DNA of 64,000 nt from JADKFD01 sp050250665 (GTDB lineage: Bacteria; Pseudomonadota; Gammaproteobacteria; Xanthomonadales; SZUA-5), in the NCBI GenBank assembly GCA_050250665.1, contig JBFWOF010000035.1, positions 3,304 through 67,303 of the forward strand. The letters are read 5' to 3'. A model generated the notes under the pieces. The model had not been told where the DNA came from, ran no database searches, and was given only the letters and a program-made list of their open reading frames with translations. Made by a program: the position numbers and the translations under genes. Positions 49,967-59,341 of the stretch are shown here, piece after piece. Within the stretch, counting starts at the first letter, position 1. Each line of letters starts with the position of its first letter.

Positions 49967-52504
49967 TCAGGGCTGCTGATGGCTTTCCGTCGGGTCCGTG
50001 TCGTCTTCGCCCACGTCTTCGACCTGCTCCTGATGTTCCTGGCCGACCGAAGTCTTGAGTCGCTCGACGATGGCGTCCAGTGCACGATCGAACAGGGGGA
50101 CATCCTCCAGCATCATGGCCCGGCCATTGCGGAGTTCACTGGCCAGCGCCCAGACGGTCTTGTCGGCCACCTTGAGGCCCTTGCGGTTGACGAACAGATA
50201 CTTGCTGCTGATCGGGCTGATCCACGACAGCTTGGCCCGCTCGGCGCGGCTTTCACCGTGGCGAAACTCTACCCAGGTGCCTACCTTGATGGCCCGGGCA
50301 ATCTCGTAGTGCTCGTCGCGGATTTCGGTTTCTGGATCGGCCTCGGCATCCGGCTGTTTTGATTGCCGTGCCAGTTCATCGACGAAATTGTCCTCGGCCG
50401 GTGCTGGCGCCGGTGCGCTCTCCACCGCTCTGGTTTCCGCGGGCGACTCGGCCGCGGTCCTGGCCTCGACCTCCAAACCGGGGGCGACGTCGGTTGCGCT
50501 CACGGTCGCGGCTGCTGCCTTCTCTTCAGGAACTTCAGCCGGTGCCTCAGCCGTTGCTGGTGCCGCTGCGGGATTCAGTTGCGTCTCGTAGAACTTGCCG
50601 AGATCGCCGAGCAGATCGCGCACGTCGTTGTCGTGATAGGCGACCATGGCCAGACCCTGTCGCAGGGCCTTTTCCAACTCCGGCACCAGCGCCCGCAAGC
50701 GCGAACGCTCGGAGTCTGTTTCCTTCGGCAGTGCTGCCCAGACCAGCTCGTCAGCCACTCGCAGCGAGGTTTTCCACGGATGCGAGCCCTCGCCCTGACG
50801 CAGGATCGTCAGCACCAGGACATTGGCCCAGGGCCGCGTCAGGATATGCCGAATGACTTCGGGCAGATTCTTGCCCTCGATTCGGGTCAGGATCTCGCGC
50901 GCTGCGGTCTTGCGAGCACCTTGCAGGCGTTCGCGGCCACGAGCTGCCTCGGCGGCACGCAGTTCCGATACCTCGGCACGTTTCTTCGATGACCCGACGA
51001 AGTCGCGAAAGTCCTTGAGCTGCCGATCGAAGATCTGAACGTCGTCGTCGAAGTCCTTCAGCAGGACCTCCACTACCGATTTCACCTTGTCGTAGAAGCG
51101 GCCGTCCTTGTCGCTCTCCTCACTCCAGGCCAGTCCCGCCTGCGCGAGCTCATCCAGCAACAGACGCGCCGGGTGCTCCTTCTTGGCAAACATGGCCTTG
51201 TCGAGAATCGCGCACTTCAGATAGGGAATCTGCAGACGCGCCAGCAGCGCCTGCATTTCTGCCGGCAGATTGCGATCCTGCAGAATGAACTCGAACAGCA
51301 TCCCGACCAGATCGATGGTGTCCTCGTCGGCCGAGGTGATCCGGTGCTTTTCATCACCCGAACCCAGACGATGGAGCTGTCCGACCAGTTCGTCCTTGAT
51401 CTGCCCGGTCGGCGGAACCTGCGGAGCCGACACATAGCCCTGGCTGGGCGAAATGGCCACGGTCTGACTCTGCAGTATCGACAGCGCATTGATCAGGTCA
51501 TTGGTGGCAAAGGACTGACCCGGGATGACTCCGGATCCACCGCCTGAATAACCAGCGTGCGCCCCGCCCGGGCCGCTCATGCCGCGTCGCGAGGCCAGCA
51601 GCGAACGCACCGTGTTGTAGAGCTCGACCTGGAGTTCGGCTTCCGCCGCAGACGCGGGCCCATAGCCCGAAGTGTTCAGGTGGCCGCCAGCGGGGCCGCC
51701 GCCGACCTGATCGTAGTCGCCGGCTGCCACGTCAGCATCAGCGCCAGGCATCGGCGCCATCGGCGCCCTCGCGGTGCCTGCCGACCCTGGTCGCTGCGAG
51801 GCAAACTGGTTCTTCAGCTGCGGCAGCACGCCGGCGTTGACCAGATGTTGATTGATTTCGTCGTAGAGCTGGTCCAGTCCGCCCATGACATGCTTGTCAA
51901 ACAACTTCAGAATCAGCAGCTTGACGTGCAGATCCACCTCGAGCTCGACCAGCGTCGACTGGAAGGCCCGGCACAGCAGTTTGGGCCCGGCCGGGTTGTT
52001 GTCCTCGTCGATCTTGGTGCCGCCGGCAAGTACCGACATGCGCTGGTCCAGCGCGTAGAGATGCCGGCTGAAGCGATTGGACGCCTTGCCGGCCATCGCC
52101 GACACCGCCAGCGATTCTTCCAGTTCCTTCTCGTCGAGCAGCGCCAGGCCGCCCAGACGAGGGCCTTCAGAATCCTGCGCAGAGGACTGATTCTGGCCAA
52201 AGTTGGCGAAATTGCGGGTGAGGTTCTCCTGGAACAAGCGTTCCAGCAGCTGGCGCTTGCGACGAACTTCGCGCATGCCATCGAAATATCGGGTCTGGAC
52301 GACGTTGTTCTCGCCCTTTTCCGCCAGATCGAACAGGGCGTCGTCGGTGCCATCGAGCAGGCTGCCAATGCACATCGCCAGGCGTTTCTGGGCGATGCCG
52401 CGGCATTGTTTGATCAGTTCGCCAACACGGTCGACTGCCTGCGTCTGCAGCGCCTGGCGCTGCTGCAGATCAACGACCTTGTTGTTGTCGGGACCATTGG
52501 TCAC
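49967..52504 (-). CDS. DUF1631-family protein
   Basis: An 845-residue, mostly helical, charged soluble protein matching what I recall as the DUF1631 family, which has no firm function. Features are the N-terminal LIKQCRGIAQKRLAMCIGSLLDGTDDALFDLAEKGENN, a Gly/Ala-rich linker near residues 240-350, a central LPAEMQALLARLQIPYLKCAILD motif, and an Ala/Glu-rich linker before a C-terminal PilZ-like small domain (VGTWVEFRHGESRAERAKLSWISPISSKYLFVNRKG). The GTG behind AGGGGA was chosen over an upstream TTG. The PilZ-like end hints at cyclic-di-GMP binding, but the RxxxR motif was not confirmed. Confidence 0.75.
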   Translation of the reverse strand: MTNGPDNNKVVDLQQRQALQTQAVDRVGELIKQCRGIAQKRLAMCIGSLLDGTDDALFDLAEKGENNVVQTRYFDGMREVRRKRQLLERLFQENLTRNFANFGQNQSSAQDSEGPRLGGLALLDEKELEESLAVSAMAGKASNRFSRHLYALDQRMSVLAGGTKIDEDNNPAGPKLLCRAFQSTLVELEVDLHVKLLILKLFDKHVMGGLDQLYDEINQHLVNAGVLPQLKNQFASQRPGSAGTARAPMAPMPGADADVAAGDYDQVGGGPAGGHLNTSGYGPASAAEAELQVELYNTVRSLLASRRGMSGPGGAHAGYSGGGSGVIPGQSFATNDLINALSILQSQTVAISPSQGYVSAPQVPPTGQIKDELVGQLHRLGSGDEKHRITSADEDTIDLVGMLFEFILQDRNLPAEMQALLARLQIPYLKCAILDKAMFAKKEHPARLLLDELAQAGLAWSEESDKDGRFYDKVKSVVEVLLKDFDDDVQIFDRQLKDFRDFVGSSKKRAEVSELRAAEAARGRERLQGARKTAAREILTRIEGKNLPEVIRHILTRPWANVLVLTILRQGEGSHPWKTSLRVADELVWAALPKETDSERSRLRALVPELEKALRQGLAMVAYHDNDVRDLLGDLGKFYETQLNPAAAPATAEAPAEVPEEKAAAATVSATDVAPGLEVEARTAAESPAETRAVESAPAPAPAEDNFVDELARQSKQPDAEADPETEIRDEHYEIARAIKVGTWVEFRHGESRAERAKLSWISPISSKYLFVNRKGLKVADKTVWALASELRNGRAMMLEDVPLFDRALDAIVERLKTSVGQEHQEQVEDVGEDDTDPTESHQQP

Positions 52505-52634
52505 GCGCTTTCCCCTGATTAAGCACAAGTCCTGGCTTTGCTTGCTCTACCACACACTAAGCGTACCCCACCCGGGGGTCACTGATCGCAAACGGCTGGA
52601 AAAGTTTGACACTGATCACAGTTTCAAAGCCAGC

Positions 52635-52907
52635 TCAGACGGGAAAGCCCTGCCATTGGGTGGTGCCGATACCTTCTTCCGGAAGCAGCACCGGAATATC
52701 GTCTTCGATGCGGTAGATCACGCGCCCGTCGTCGGTGATCAAACCGGCCTCCAATGCCGAGCTTAACGGACGATTGTCGACATCATGCACGCCGCCCGCT
52801 GCGATAGCGCTGTTGATCCATTGCAGCTGATCGGCTCGCAAAGGGCGCAGCGGGCGCCGGGATACCGGGCAACAGAGAATTTCCAGCAGGCGCCGATCGA
52901 TGGCCAT
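52635..52907 (-). CDS. Trm112-family small protein
   Basis: A 90-residue protein beginning MAIDRRLLEILCCPVSRRPL and ending DGRVIYRIEDDIPVLLPEEGIG, the Trm112/YcaR pattern. Only the N-terminal Cys pair is present, so zinc binding may be lost, as in many bacterial members. An ATG two codons upstream is an alternative start. It is divergent from purE. Confidence 0.8.
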   Translation of the reverse strand: MAIDRRLLEILCCPVSRRPLRPLRADQLQWINSAIAAGGVHDVDNRPLSSALEAGLITDDGRVIYRIEDDIPVLLPEEGIGTTQWQGFPV

Positions 52908-52974
52908 AAGCATTGGAGCCCAGAACAAGGACCGCTAAGATAGCGCGCTACCCCATCCCTCTCCAGAGTGCACA

Positions 52975-53484
52975 GTGGAATTGATCCTGCCTCAAGTCGG
53001 CGTCGTCATGGGTTCGCGATCGGACTGGGAAACCATGTCGGCAGCGGCGGAAATGCTCGAAGAGCTGCGCGTGCCGCACGAAGTCCGCGTGGTCTCGGCC
53101 CATCGCACGCCTGATCTGCTGTTCAGTTACGCCGAAGAAGCCGAAGAGCGTGGGCTGCGGGTGCTGATTGCCGGCGCCGGCGGCGCCGCCCATCTTCCTG
53201 GCATGCTTGCCGCCAAGACCTGGTTGCCGGTCCTGGGTGTGCCGGTGCAATCGCGGGTATTGAACGGTGTGGACTCGTTGCTGTCGATTGTGCAGATGCC
53301 CGCTGGCGTGCCGGTGATGACGCTGGCGATCGGGCAGGCCGGCGCCAAGAACGCTGCCTTGGCGGCCGCCTCCATCCTCGCGCTCGCCAATCCCGCACTG
53401 GCTCTGCGACTCAAGGCCCTGCGCCAGGCGCAGACCGAACGCGTGCTGGCTGAACCCGATCCGCGGCGGCCGGCGTGCGAGTAG
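52975..53484 (+). CDS. purE: PurE, N5-carboxyaminoimidazole ribonucleotide mutase
   Basis: A 169-residue class I PurE: GVVMGSRSDWETM, VVSAHRTPDLLFSYAEEA, IAGAGGAAHLPGMLAAKTWLPVLGVPV. It converts N5-CAIR to CAIR in purine synthesis. A GTG start was taken; no better codon is in frame nearby. It overlaps purK by ten bases. Confidence 0.94.
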   Translation: MELILPQVGVVMGSRSDWETMSAAAEMLEELRVPHEVRVVSAHRTPDLLFSYAEEAEERGLRVLIAGAGGAAHLPGMLAAKTWLPVLGVPVQSRVLNGVDSLLSIVQMPAGVPVMTLAIGQAGAKNAALAAASILALANPALALRLKALRQAQTERVLAEPDPRRPACE

Positions 53485-54608
53485 GTGTGATCGGTGGCGG
53501 CCAGCTGGCGCAGATGATGGCGCTGGCGGCGATGCCTCTGGGCCTGCGCGTGCACGCGCTCGATCCGGCGGTGGACGCCTGCGCCGGCGACGTGGCTCCG
53601 CTGGAAGTGGCCGCTTTCGATGATCTGGCGGCCCTGCATCGGTTTTCCGACATCTGCGACGTCATCACCTTCGATTTCGAGAATGTCTCGGCGCCGGCGC
53701 TGGCCGAACTGGCAGCGCTGCGTCCGGTGCGACCCAACCCGCTGTCACTGGCGACCGCCCAGGACCGGGCCGCGGAAAAGGCGCTGTTTGCCCGCATCGG
53801 CACCGCAGTCGCACCCTTTGCCGTGATCAACCGTCGCGACGAGATCGACGCTGCGGCCAGTTCGGTGGCCTTTCCGGCAATCCTGAAGACACGCCGCTTC
53901 GGCTACGACGGCAAGGGCCAGATCAATGTGCCCGAGGCCGCCGCGCTGGCCGATGCCTGCACCCGCCTGGGCAACGCGCCGTGCGTGCTGGAAAGCCGGG
54001 TGCGCTTCCAGCGGGAGCTGTCGATCGTCGCGGTGCGCGGGCTCGACGGGCAGATGCTGTGCTATCCCCTGGTCGAGAATCTGCACGTGGACGGCATCCT
54101 CTCGGCAACGCTGGCGCCGGCGCGAGTGAGTGACACCATGGTGGCTGCGGCCCGACTTTGTGCCGAGCGCGTGGCCGAGGCGCTGGACTACATCGGCGTC
54201 TTCGCCATCGAGTTCTTTGATCTGGATGGTGTGCTGGTCGCCAACGAAATGGCGCCACGCGTGCACAACAGCGGTCACTGGAGCATCGAAGGCGCGGTCA
54301 CCAGTCAATTCGAGAACCACATGCGCGCCGTGACCGGATTGCCCCTGGGCGACACGTCCGCCATTGGCGCTTCGTGCATGCTCAACTGGATCGGCGAGAT
54401 GCCCGATCGCGCGGCCGCGCTGAGCGTGCCCGGACTGCATTGGCATGATTACGGAAAATCGGCCCGCGCCGGGCGCAAGGTCGGCCATGCCACCGTGACC
54501 GCATCCGATCGGCGATCCCTGGCTGAGCGACTGATCCTGCTCGCAGAAAAACTCGAGCGCGGCGCCCAGATCGCACCGGTCCTCGAGCGCCTGAACACAT
54601 CGGCATAA
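53475..54608 (+). CDS. purK: PurK, N5-carboxyaminoimidazole ribonucleotide synthase
   Basis: A 377-residue ATP-grasp enzyme: VGVIGGGQLAQMMALAAMPLG, FPAILKTRRFGYDGKGQ, EFFDLDGVLVANEMAPRVHNSGHWSIEG. It carboxylates AIR with ATP and bicarbonate, supplying PurE. GTG start within the end of purE, so the two are translationally coupled. Confidence 0.95.
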   Translation: MRVGVIGGGQLAQMMALAAMPLGLRVHALDPAVDACAGDVAPLEVAAFDDLAALHRFSDICDVITFDFENVSAPALAELAALRPVRPNPLSLATAQDRAAEKALFARIGTAVAPFAVINRRDEIDAAASSVAFPAILKTRRFGYDGKGQINVPEAAALADACTRLGNAPCVLESRVRFQRELSIVAVRGLDGQMLCYPLVENLHVDGILSATLAPARVSDTMVAAARLCAERVAEALDYIGVFAIEFFDLDGVLVANEMAPRVHNSGHWSIEGAVTSQFENHMRAVTGLPLGDTSAIGASCMLNWIGEMPDRAAALSVPGLHWHDYGKSARAGRKVGHATVTASDRRSLAERLILLAEKLERGAQIAPVLERLNTSA

Positions 54609-54674
54609 GCCAACGCCATCGCCTGTGCCGGTCTGCGGCTGTAGTCTGTATCCATCTTTCCGCCTGAGCTGATC

Positions 54675-55718
54675 ATGAGCCAGACTCTCCATCTGACCCG
54701 TCCGGACGACTGGCATCTGCATCTGCGCGAAGGCCCAACGCTGGCGGCGGTGTTGCCGCACACCGCGCAGCAGTTTGCCCGGGCGATCGTCATGCCCAAC
54801 CTGAAGCCGCCGGTCACGACCACGGCGCTCGCCGCAGCCTATCGCCAGCGAATTCTGGCGGCGCTGCCGGCGGGCGTGGATTTCGAGCCGCTGATGACCC
54901 TGTATCTGACCGACCGTACTGCGCCCGATGAGATCCGGCGCGCGCACGCCAGTGGCTTCGTGCATGCGGTCAAGCTCTATCCGGCGGGTGCCACGACCAA
55001 TTCGGACGCGGGTCTGACCGACCTCAGGCACGCCTGGCCGGCCCTGGAAGTGATGCAGGAGCTGGGCCTGGTGCTGTGTATTCATGGCGAAGCCGTGGAT
55101 CCGGCCATTGATGTCTTCGACCGCGAAAAGCGCTTCATCGACGATCAGCTGATTCCTCTGCGCGCACAATTTCCGGCGCTGCGAGTGGTGTTCGAGCACA
55201 TCACCACCGCCGATGCGGCCGACTATGTACGCGAGGCTCCGGGTGACATCGCCGCCACGATCACCGCGCATCATCTGCTGTACAGCCGCAATGCCCTGTT
55301 CCAGGGCGGATTGCGACCGCACTACTACTGCCTGCCGGTGCTCAAGCGCGAGCAGCATCGCCTCGCACTGCTGGCGGCGGCGACCTCGGGCCATCCGCGC
55401 TTCTTTCTGGGCACCGATTCGGCGCCGCATGCGCGCGGCGCCAAGGAGAGCGACTGCGGTTGCGCCGGCTGCTACACAGCCTTGCACGCGCTGGAACTCT
55501 ACGCCCAGGCTTTCGAAAGCGTTGGAGCGCTGGATCGGCTGGAAGGTTTTGCCAGTTTCTTCGGCCCCGATTTCTACCGATTGCCGCGAAACTCGACTCA
55601 GGTTCGCCTCGTGCGTGAACCCTGGTCCATCCCCGCTCAGCTGCCGATGGCGCAGGACAGTCTGATTCCGCTGGCCGCTGGCACCCAGCTGGATTGGCGT
55701 TTCGCGGGCAGCGTCTGA
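54675..55718 (+). CDS. pyrC: Dihydroorotase, class II
   Basis: A 347-residue zinc amidohydrolase: DDWHLHLREG, IVMPNLKPPV, the carboxylated lysine in VHAVKLYPAGATTNS, CIHGEA, VFEHITT and GTDSAPHARGAKE. It interconverts carbamoyl aspartate and dihydroorotate in pyrimidine synthesis. It starts 66 bp after purK and ends at a bidirectional hairpin. Confidence 0.95.
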   Translation: MSQTLHLTRPDDWHLHLREGPTLAAVLPHTAQQFARAIVMPNLKPPVTTTALAAAYRQRILAALPAGVDFEPLMTLYLTDRTAPDEIRRAHASGFVHAVKLYPAGATTNSDAGLTDLRHAWPALEVMQELGLVLCIHGEAVDPAIDVFDREKRFIDDQLIPLRAQFPALRVVFEHITTADAADYVREAPGDIAATITAHHLLYSRNALFQGGLRPHYYCLPVLKREQHRLALLAAATSGHPRFFLGTDSAPHARGAKESDCGCAGCYTALHALELYAQAFESVGALDRLEGFASFFGPDFYRLPRNSTQVRLVREPWSIPAQLPMAQDSLIPLAAGTQLDWRFAGSV

Positions 55719-55745
55719 AGCCGGCGCAATCGCCGGATTGCGGCA

Positions 55746-55770
55746 GGCAGAGCGCGCATGGCGCTCTGCC
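55746..55770. terminator. Bidirectional hairpin between pyrC and sodB
   Basis: A perfect 10-bp stem, GGCAGAGCGC / GCGCTCTGCC, with a 5-base loop separates two convergent genes. No U-tract is evident. Confidence 0.65.
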
Positions 55771-55791
55771 CGTCAATCAGAACATCGGGTT

Positions 55792-56370
55792 TCAGCGCAT
55801 CTGCGACGCGGCAAAGTCCCAGTTGACCAGGTTCCAGAAGGCTTCCAGGTACTTCGGACGGGCGTTGCGGTAGTCGATGTAGTAGGCGTGTTCCCACACA
55901 TCGCAGGTCAGCAGCGGCTGGTCGTCGCCGGTCAACGGCGTGGCAGCGTTGCTGGTGCTGGTCAGCGCCAGGCTGCCATCGGCCTTCTGTACCAGCCAGG
56001 CCCAGCCCGAACCGAAGGTGCCGATCGCAGTCTTGGTGAACTCCTCCTTGAACTTGTCGAAGCTGCCGAAGGCGGCATCGATGGCCGCTGCCAGCGCGCC
56101 GGTCGGGGCGCCGCCGCCGTTGGGCTTCAGGCAGTTCCAGTAGAAGGTGTGGTTCCAGACCTGGGCGGCATTGTTGAACATGCCGCCGGAGGACGAGCGC
56201 ACGATCTCCTCCAGGCTCTGATTTTCCTGTGGCGTGCCCTTGATCATGTTGTTGAGATTGGTGACGTAGGTCTGGTGATGCTTGCCGTAATGGAAATCGA
56301 TGGTTTCCGGCGAGATATGGGGCACCAGAGCGTCGCGGGCGTAGGGCAGGGCGGGCAGTTCTATGGCCAT
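55792..56370 (-). CDS. sodB: Iron superoxide dismutase
   Basis: A 192-residue Fe/Mn-type SOD. Metal ligands lie in FHYGKHHQTYV, NHTFYWNCL and DVWEHAYYIDY. The AAQVWNHTF helix carries the Gln typical of iron enzymes, and GSGWAWLV is present. It dismutates superoxide in the cytoplasm. AAGGAATT precedes the ATG. Confidence 0.94.
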   Translation of the reverse strand: MAIELPALPYARDALVPHISPETIDFHYGKHHQTYVTNLNNMIKGTPQENQSLEEIVRSSSGGMFNNAAQVWNHTFYWNCLKPNGGGAPTGALAAAIDAAFGSFDKFKEEFTKTAIGTFGSGWAWLVQKADGSLALTSTSNAATPLTGDDQPLLTCDVWEHAYYIDYRNARPKYLEAFWNLVNWDFAASQMR

Positions 56371-56455
56371 GACAATTCCTTTTGGCGATTGATCGGGGGA
56401 TGCAGACCGGCGGGACGACGCCCGCTCGACCTGTCCATTTTAGCGGGTCACCCGG

Positions 56456-56998
56456 TTAAGCGGATGTGGCCCTGGCGGCATCGGCATATTTTGCCGGTGC
56501 TGGATTGACGTGACCGCAGGCCACGCAGCTGCGCCGGCTCAATGAGCCGTAGAAGCGATCGAAAACCGCCGGGAACTGGGTCTCGATGTTCTCCAGCGCG
56601 AAGAATTCCTCGTAGATCTTGTGGTTGCAGCGTTCGCAATACCATTGCAGGCCATCGAATTCGTGCGCCAGGCGCTTGCGTTCGATGACCAGTCCGATCG
56701 AGTCGGGCATGCGCTGGGGAGAGTGCGGAATCCCCGGCGGCAGGTAATAGATCTCACCGGCACGGATCGGCACATCCACGGCGCGGCCTTCCAGTTGCAG
56801 CCGCAGCACCATCTCGCCTTCGACCTGATAGAAGAACTCCGGGCCCTCTTCGACGTGGTAGTCGGTGCGCTGGTTCGGTCCACCGACGATCATGATGATG
56901 AAATCGCCGTCGACGATGCATTTGTTGCCCACTGGCGGCTTCAACAGGTGTCGATGCTCGTCGATCCAGTTCTGGAAATTGATCGGGGCAGTCCACAT
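56456..56998 (-). CDS. 3-hydroxyanthranilate 3,4-dioxygenase
   Basis: A 180-residue cupin. PINFQNWIDEHRHLLKPPVGNK starts the domain; iron ligands are in RTDYHVEEGPEFFYQ and GIPHSPQR. The C-terminus has a rubredoxin-like second metal site (WYCERCNHK and SCVACGH). It opens the ring of 3-hydroxyanthranilate to 2-amino-3-carboxymuconate semialdehyde. It is the first of several tryptophan-catabolic genes on this strand, though the decarboxylase for its product is not in the window. Confidence 0.9.
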   Translation of the reverse strand: MWTAPINFQNWIDEHRHLLKPPVGNKCIVDGDFIIMIVGGPNQRTDYHVEEGPEFFYQVEGEMVLRLQLEGRAVDVPIRAGEIYYLPPGIPHSPQRMPDSIGLVIERKRLAHEFDGLQWYCERCNHKIYEEFFALENIETQFPAVFDRFYGSLSRRSCVACGHVNPAPAKYADAARATSA

Positions 56999-57007
56999 GG
57001 CGGTCAC

Positions 57008-57354
57008 CGGCGGCTGGGATGGTGTCTAGGTTAGCGGATCAGGCGGCCGCCTGCGTCGGTCGGGCGCGGAACGCGCAACCGTAGGTTGGGCTAAGCGCAG
57101 CGTGCCCAACACGAGGGCGGAGCGTTGGGCACGCTGCGCGTAGCCCAACGGTCATGGCTGCGAGTCACTCGCCATCATCAAAGTCGCTGGTGCCATGACC
57201 GTTGCATAAGGTGTCTTGCCCAACCCCTGCCCAGCCCGTCCGGCCCGGCGGCAAGCCGCCGCGCGTTCGCAGGCGCGGCCGGCATGCCGGCCAAGCGCGC
57301 CAGGCTCACCCCCGAACATCGGGGAGGGAGCGACAGCACTCGTCTGAACGACGT
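57008..57354. other. Intergenic region with an inverted 26-bp repeat pair
   Basis: No gene is seen. A 26-bp palindrome-ended repeat (gttgggc...gcccaac) occurs twice in opposite orientation, at 57085-57110 and 57124-57149, with 25 of 26 matches. It could fold into a long hairpin on either strand and separates the dioxygenase gene from the deaminase gene. A second GC-rich palindromic stretch lies at 57238-57300. Confidence 0.65.
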
Positions 57355-57783
57355 TCACGGCAACCCACACTTCGCCACACACTTGAGCTCGATCGCGATC
57401 GGCGTGGGCAGCGCATCGATGCCGAGCGTGGTGCGGCAGGGTGCCGTGGCGATGTCGGGGAAATACTCGGCCCAGATCGCGTTGTAGGTCTGGAAGTCGC
57501 CGCTCATATGGGTCAGATACACGGTGACGTCGACCAGATCGGTCCAGCTGGCGCCGCAGCTTTCCAGCACGGCGCGCACATTGGCGAAGACCGAATGGCA
57601 CTGCGCGGCAATGTCGTAGGCCAGCAGACTGCCATCGCTGGCGTAGACATTGCCCGGGATGGAATTGTCGACCGCCGAGCGTGGGCCGATGCCCGACAGG
57701 AACAGCAGCTCGCCCACGCGTCGTGCATGCGGATAACGACCCACCGGTTTGGGGGCGCTGTCGGTCTGGATCGAGACGCTCAT
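57355..57783 (-). CDS. RidA-family protein, probable 2-aminomuconate deaminase
   Basis: A 142-residue YjgF/RidA-fold protein: GELLFLSGIGPRSAVDNSIPGNVYASDGSLLAYDIAAQCHSVFANVRAVLESCGASWTDLVDVTVYLTHMSGDFQTYNAIWAEYF, with the family's C-terminal Arg/Glu region TAPCRTTLGIDALPTPIAIELKCVA. In this cluster the likely role is hydrolysis of 2-aminomuconate to 4-oxalocrotonate and ammonia. It is 27 bp downstream of the dehydrogenase gene on the same strand. Confidence 0.85.
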   Translation of the reverse strand: MSVSIQTDSAPKPVGRYPHARRVGELLFLSGIGPRSAVDNSIPGNVYASDGSLLAYDIAAQCHSVFANVRAVLESCGASWTDLVDVTVYLTHMSGDFQTYNAIWAEYFPDIATAPCRTTLGIDALPTPIAIELKCVAKCGLP

Positions 57784-57810
57784 CGGAAGGGCTCCGTCAG
57801 GGAACGTGTT

Positions 57811-59265
57811 TCAGCAGGCAATGGCGACATTCTTGGCCTCGGTGAAGAAGCGCATGGCATCCACGCCGCCCTCGCGGCCGAGGCCCGATTGCTTGACACC
57901 GCCGAAGGGCGTGCGCAGGTCGCGTGCCATCCAGCAGTTGACCCAGACGATGCCGCTCTCCACGGCAGCGGCGAAACGGTGTGCGCGGGCCAGATCGCGG
58001 GTCCATAGCGAGCAGGCCAGGCCATAGGACGTGCCGTTGGCATATGCCAGTGCCTGATCTTCATCGTCGAAGGGCACCAGCGTAGCCACCGGGCCAAAGA
58101 TTTCTTCCTGATTGACGCGGCAATAGGGATCGAGCTGATCGAACAGGGTGGGTGCGAGGAAATATCCGTCCTGGCAGCGGCCTTCCAGGCTCGGTCGGGT
58201 TCCGCCGACCAGCAGACGACCGCCCTCTTCGTGCGCCAGGTCGATGTAGCTCTGCACTTTCGCCAGATGCGCCGCCGAAACCAGCGCGCCGAGTTGGCAC
58301 TCGGGATCGCGCGGATCGCCGACCTTCAACCGACTCACTGCGGCCACCAGCGCTTCGCGGAAGCGGGGCAGCAGGGAGCGCTCGACCAGAATGCGCGATC
58401 CACACAGACAGATCTGGCCCTGATTGGAAAAGGCCGCGCGTACGCACTCGCTGACGGTGCGCTCGAAGTCGCAGTCGGCAAAGACCACGGTGGCGTTCTT
58501 GCCGCCCATTTCCAGAGAGAGCTTCTTGAACTGGCTGGCGGTCGTTGCCGCAATCGCGGCGCCGGTGGCGGTGCTGCCGGTGAACGAGATCGCCTTGACG
58601 CCGGCTTGGCTGACCAGCGCCTGTCCGCAGCGGGGGCCGCCGCCCTGCACGATATTCAGCACGCCGGCCGGCAGTCCGGCCTCCTGCGCGATCTCGCCCA
58701 GCAGCCAGGCCGTGACCGGGGTGATCTCGCTGGGCTTGGCAATCACACAGTTACCGGCCGCCAGCGCAGGGGCGATCTTCCAGCTGAGCAGGTACAGCGG
58801 CAGATTCCACGGACTGATGCAGCCGACCACCCCCAGGGGCTGGCGCAGCGTGTAGTTCAGCGTGCCGGCTTCGTCGTGATGGCTTTCCGAGGCCTGGGTC
58901 TCGGCCATGGCCGCGAAGAAACGAAAATTTGCAATGGCACGAGGGATATCCACAGTCCGGGCTACGGAGACCGGCTTGCCATTGTCGCGCGATTCTTCCT
59001 CGGCAAAGGCATCCAGACGTGCTTCGATCAGATCGGCCATGCGCCGCAGCAACTTCGCGCGCTGACTGGGTGGGGTACCCGCCCAGCTGCGTCGCGCAGT
59101 CTGCGCAGCAGCGACCGCCATATCGATATCTGCCGCATTGGAGTCTGGAACTTCGGCGTAGACCTTGCCCGTTGCCGGCTCATACACCGGCAGATAAGTA
59201 CCCGAAGCCGGCGCCCGATAGTAGCCGTCGATGAAATTGGTCAACCGCAACAGGGAATCACGCAT
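57811..59265 (-). CDS. 2-aminomuconate semialdehyde dehydrogenase-like ALDH
   Basis: A 484-residue NAD-dependent aldehyde dehydrogenase with catalytic Cys in QGQICLCGSR, base in LEMGGKNATVVF and cofactor motif FTGSTATG. The N-terminal LRLTNFIDGYYRAPASGTYLPVYEPATGKVYAEVPDS and GCISPWNLPLYLLSWK are close to 2-aminomuconic/2-hydroxymuconic semialdehyde dehydrogenases. The start was placed at MRDSLLRLTNFI; 63 upstream in-frame residues overlap the SDR gene in another frame and look non-native. It should form 2-aminomuconate for the RidA-type deaminase downstream. Confidence 0.87.
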   Translation of the reverse strand: MRDSLLRLTNFIDGYYRAPASGTYLPVYEPATGKVYAEVPDSNAADIDMAVAAAQTARRSWAGTPPSQRAKLLRRMADLIEARLDAFAEEESRDNGKPVSVARTVDIPRAIANFRFFAAMAETQASESHHDEAGTLNYTLRQPLGVVGCISPWNLPLYLLSWKIAPALAAGNCVIAKPSEITPVTAWLLGEIAQEAGLPAGVLNIVQGGGPRCGQALVSQAGVKAISFTGSTATGAAIAATTASQFKKLSLEMGGKNATVVFADCDFERTVSECVRAAFSNQGQICLCGSRILVERSLLPRFREALVAAVSRLKVGDPRDPECQLGALVSAAHLAKVQSYIDLAHEEGGRLLVGGTRPSLEGRCQDGYFLAPTLFDQLDPYCRVNQEEIFGPVATLVPFDDEDQALAYANGTSYGLACSLWTRDLARAHRFAAAVESGIVWVNCWMARDLRTPFGGVKQSGLGREGGVDAMRFFTEAKNVAIAC

Positions 59266-59341
59266 GAGGATCGGTATGGACGGAATGTCCTGAGCATAAA
59301 CCTCTGTGCGCGATTGTTCCGCATTGGCGCCGGTGGCGCGC

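Noticed and set aside
52565..52580. ACCCC-accc-GGGGGT palindrome resembling a CsoR-type operator.
   Set aside because: It lies between DUF1631 and Trm112-like genes, far from sulfur or copper genes, and is short enough to occur by chance in this GC-rich DNA.
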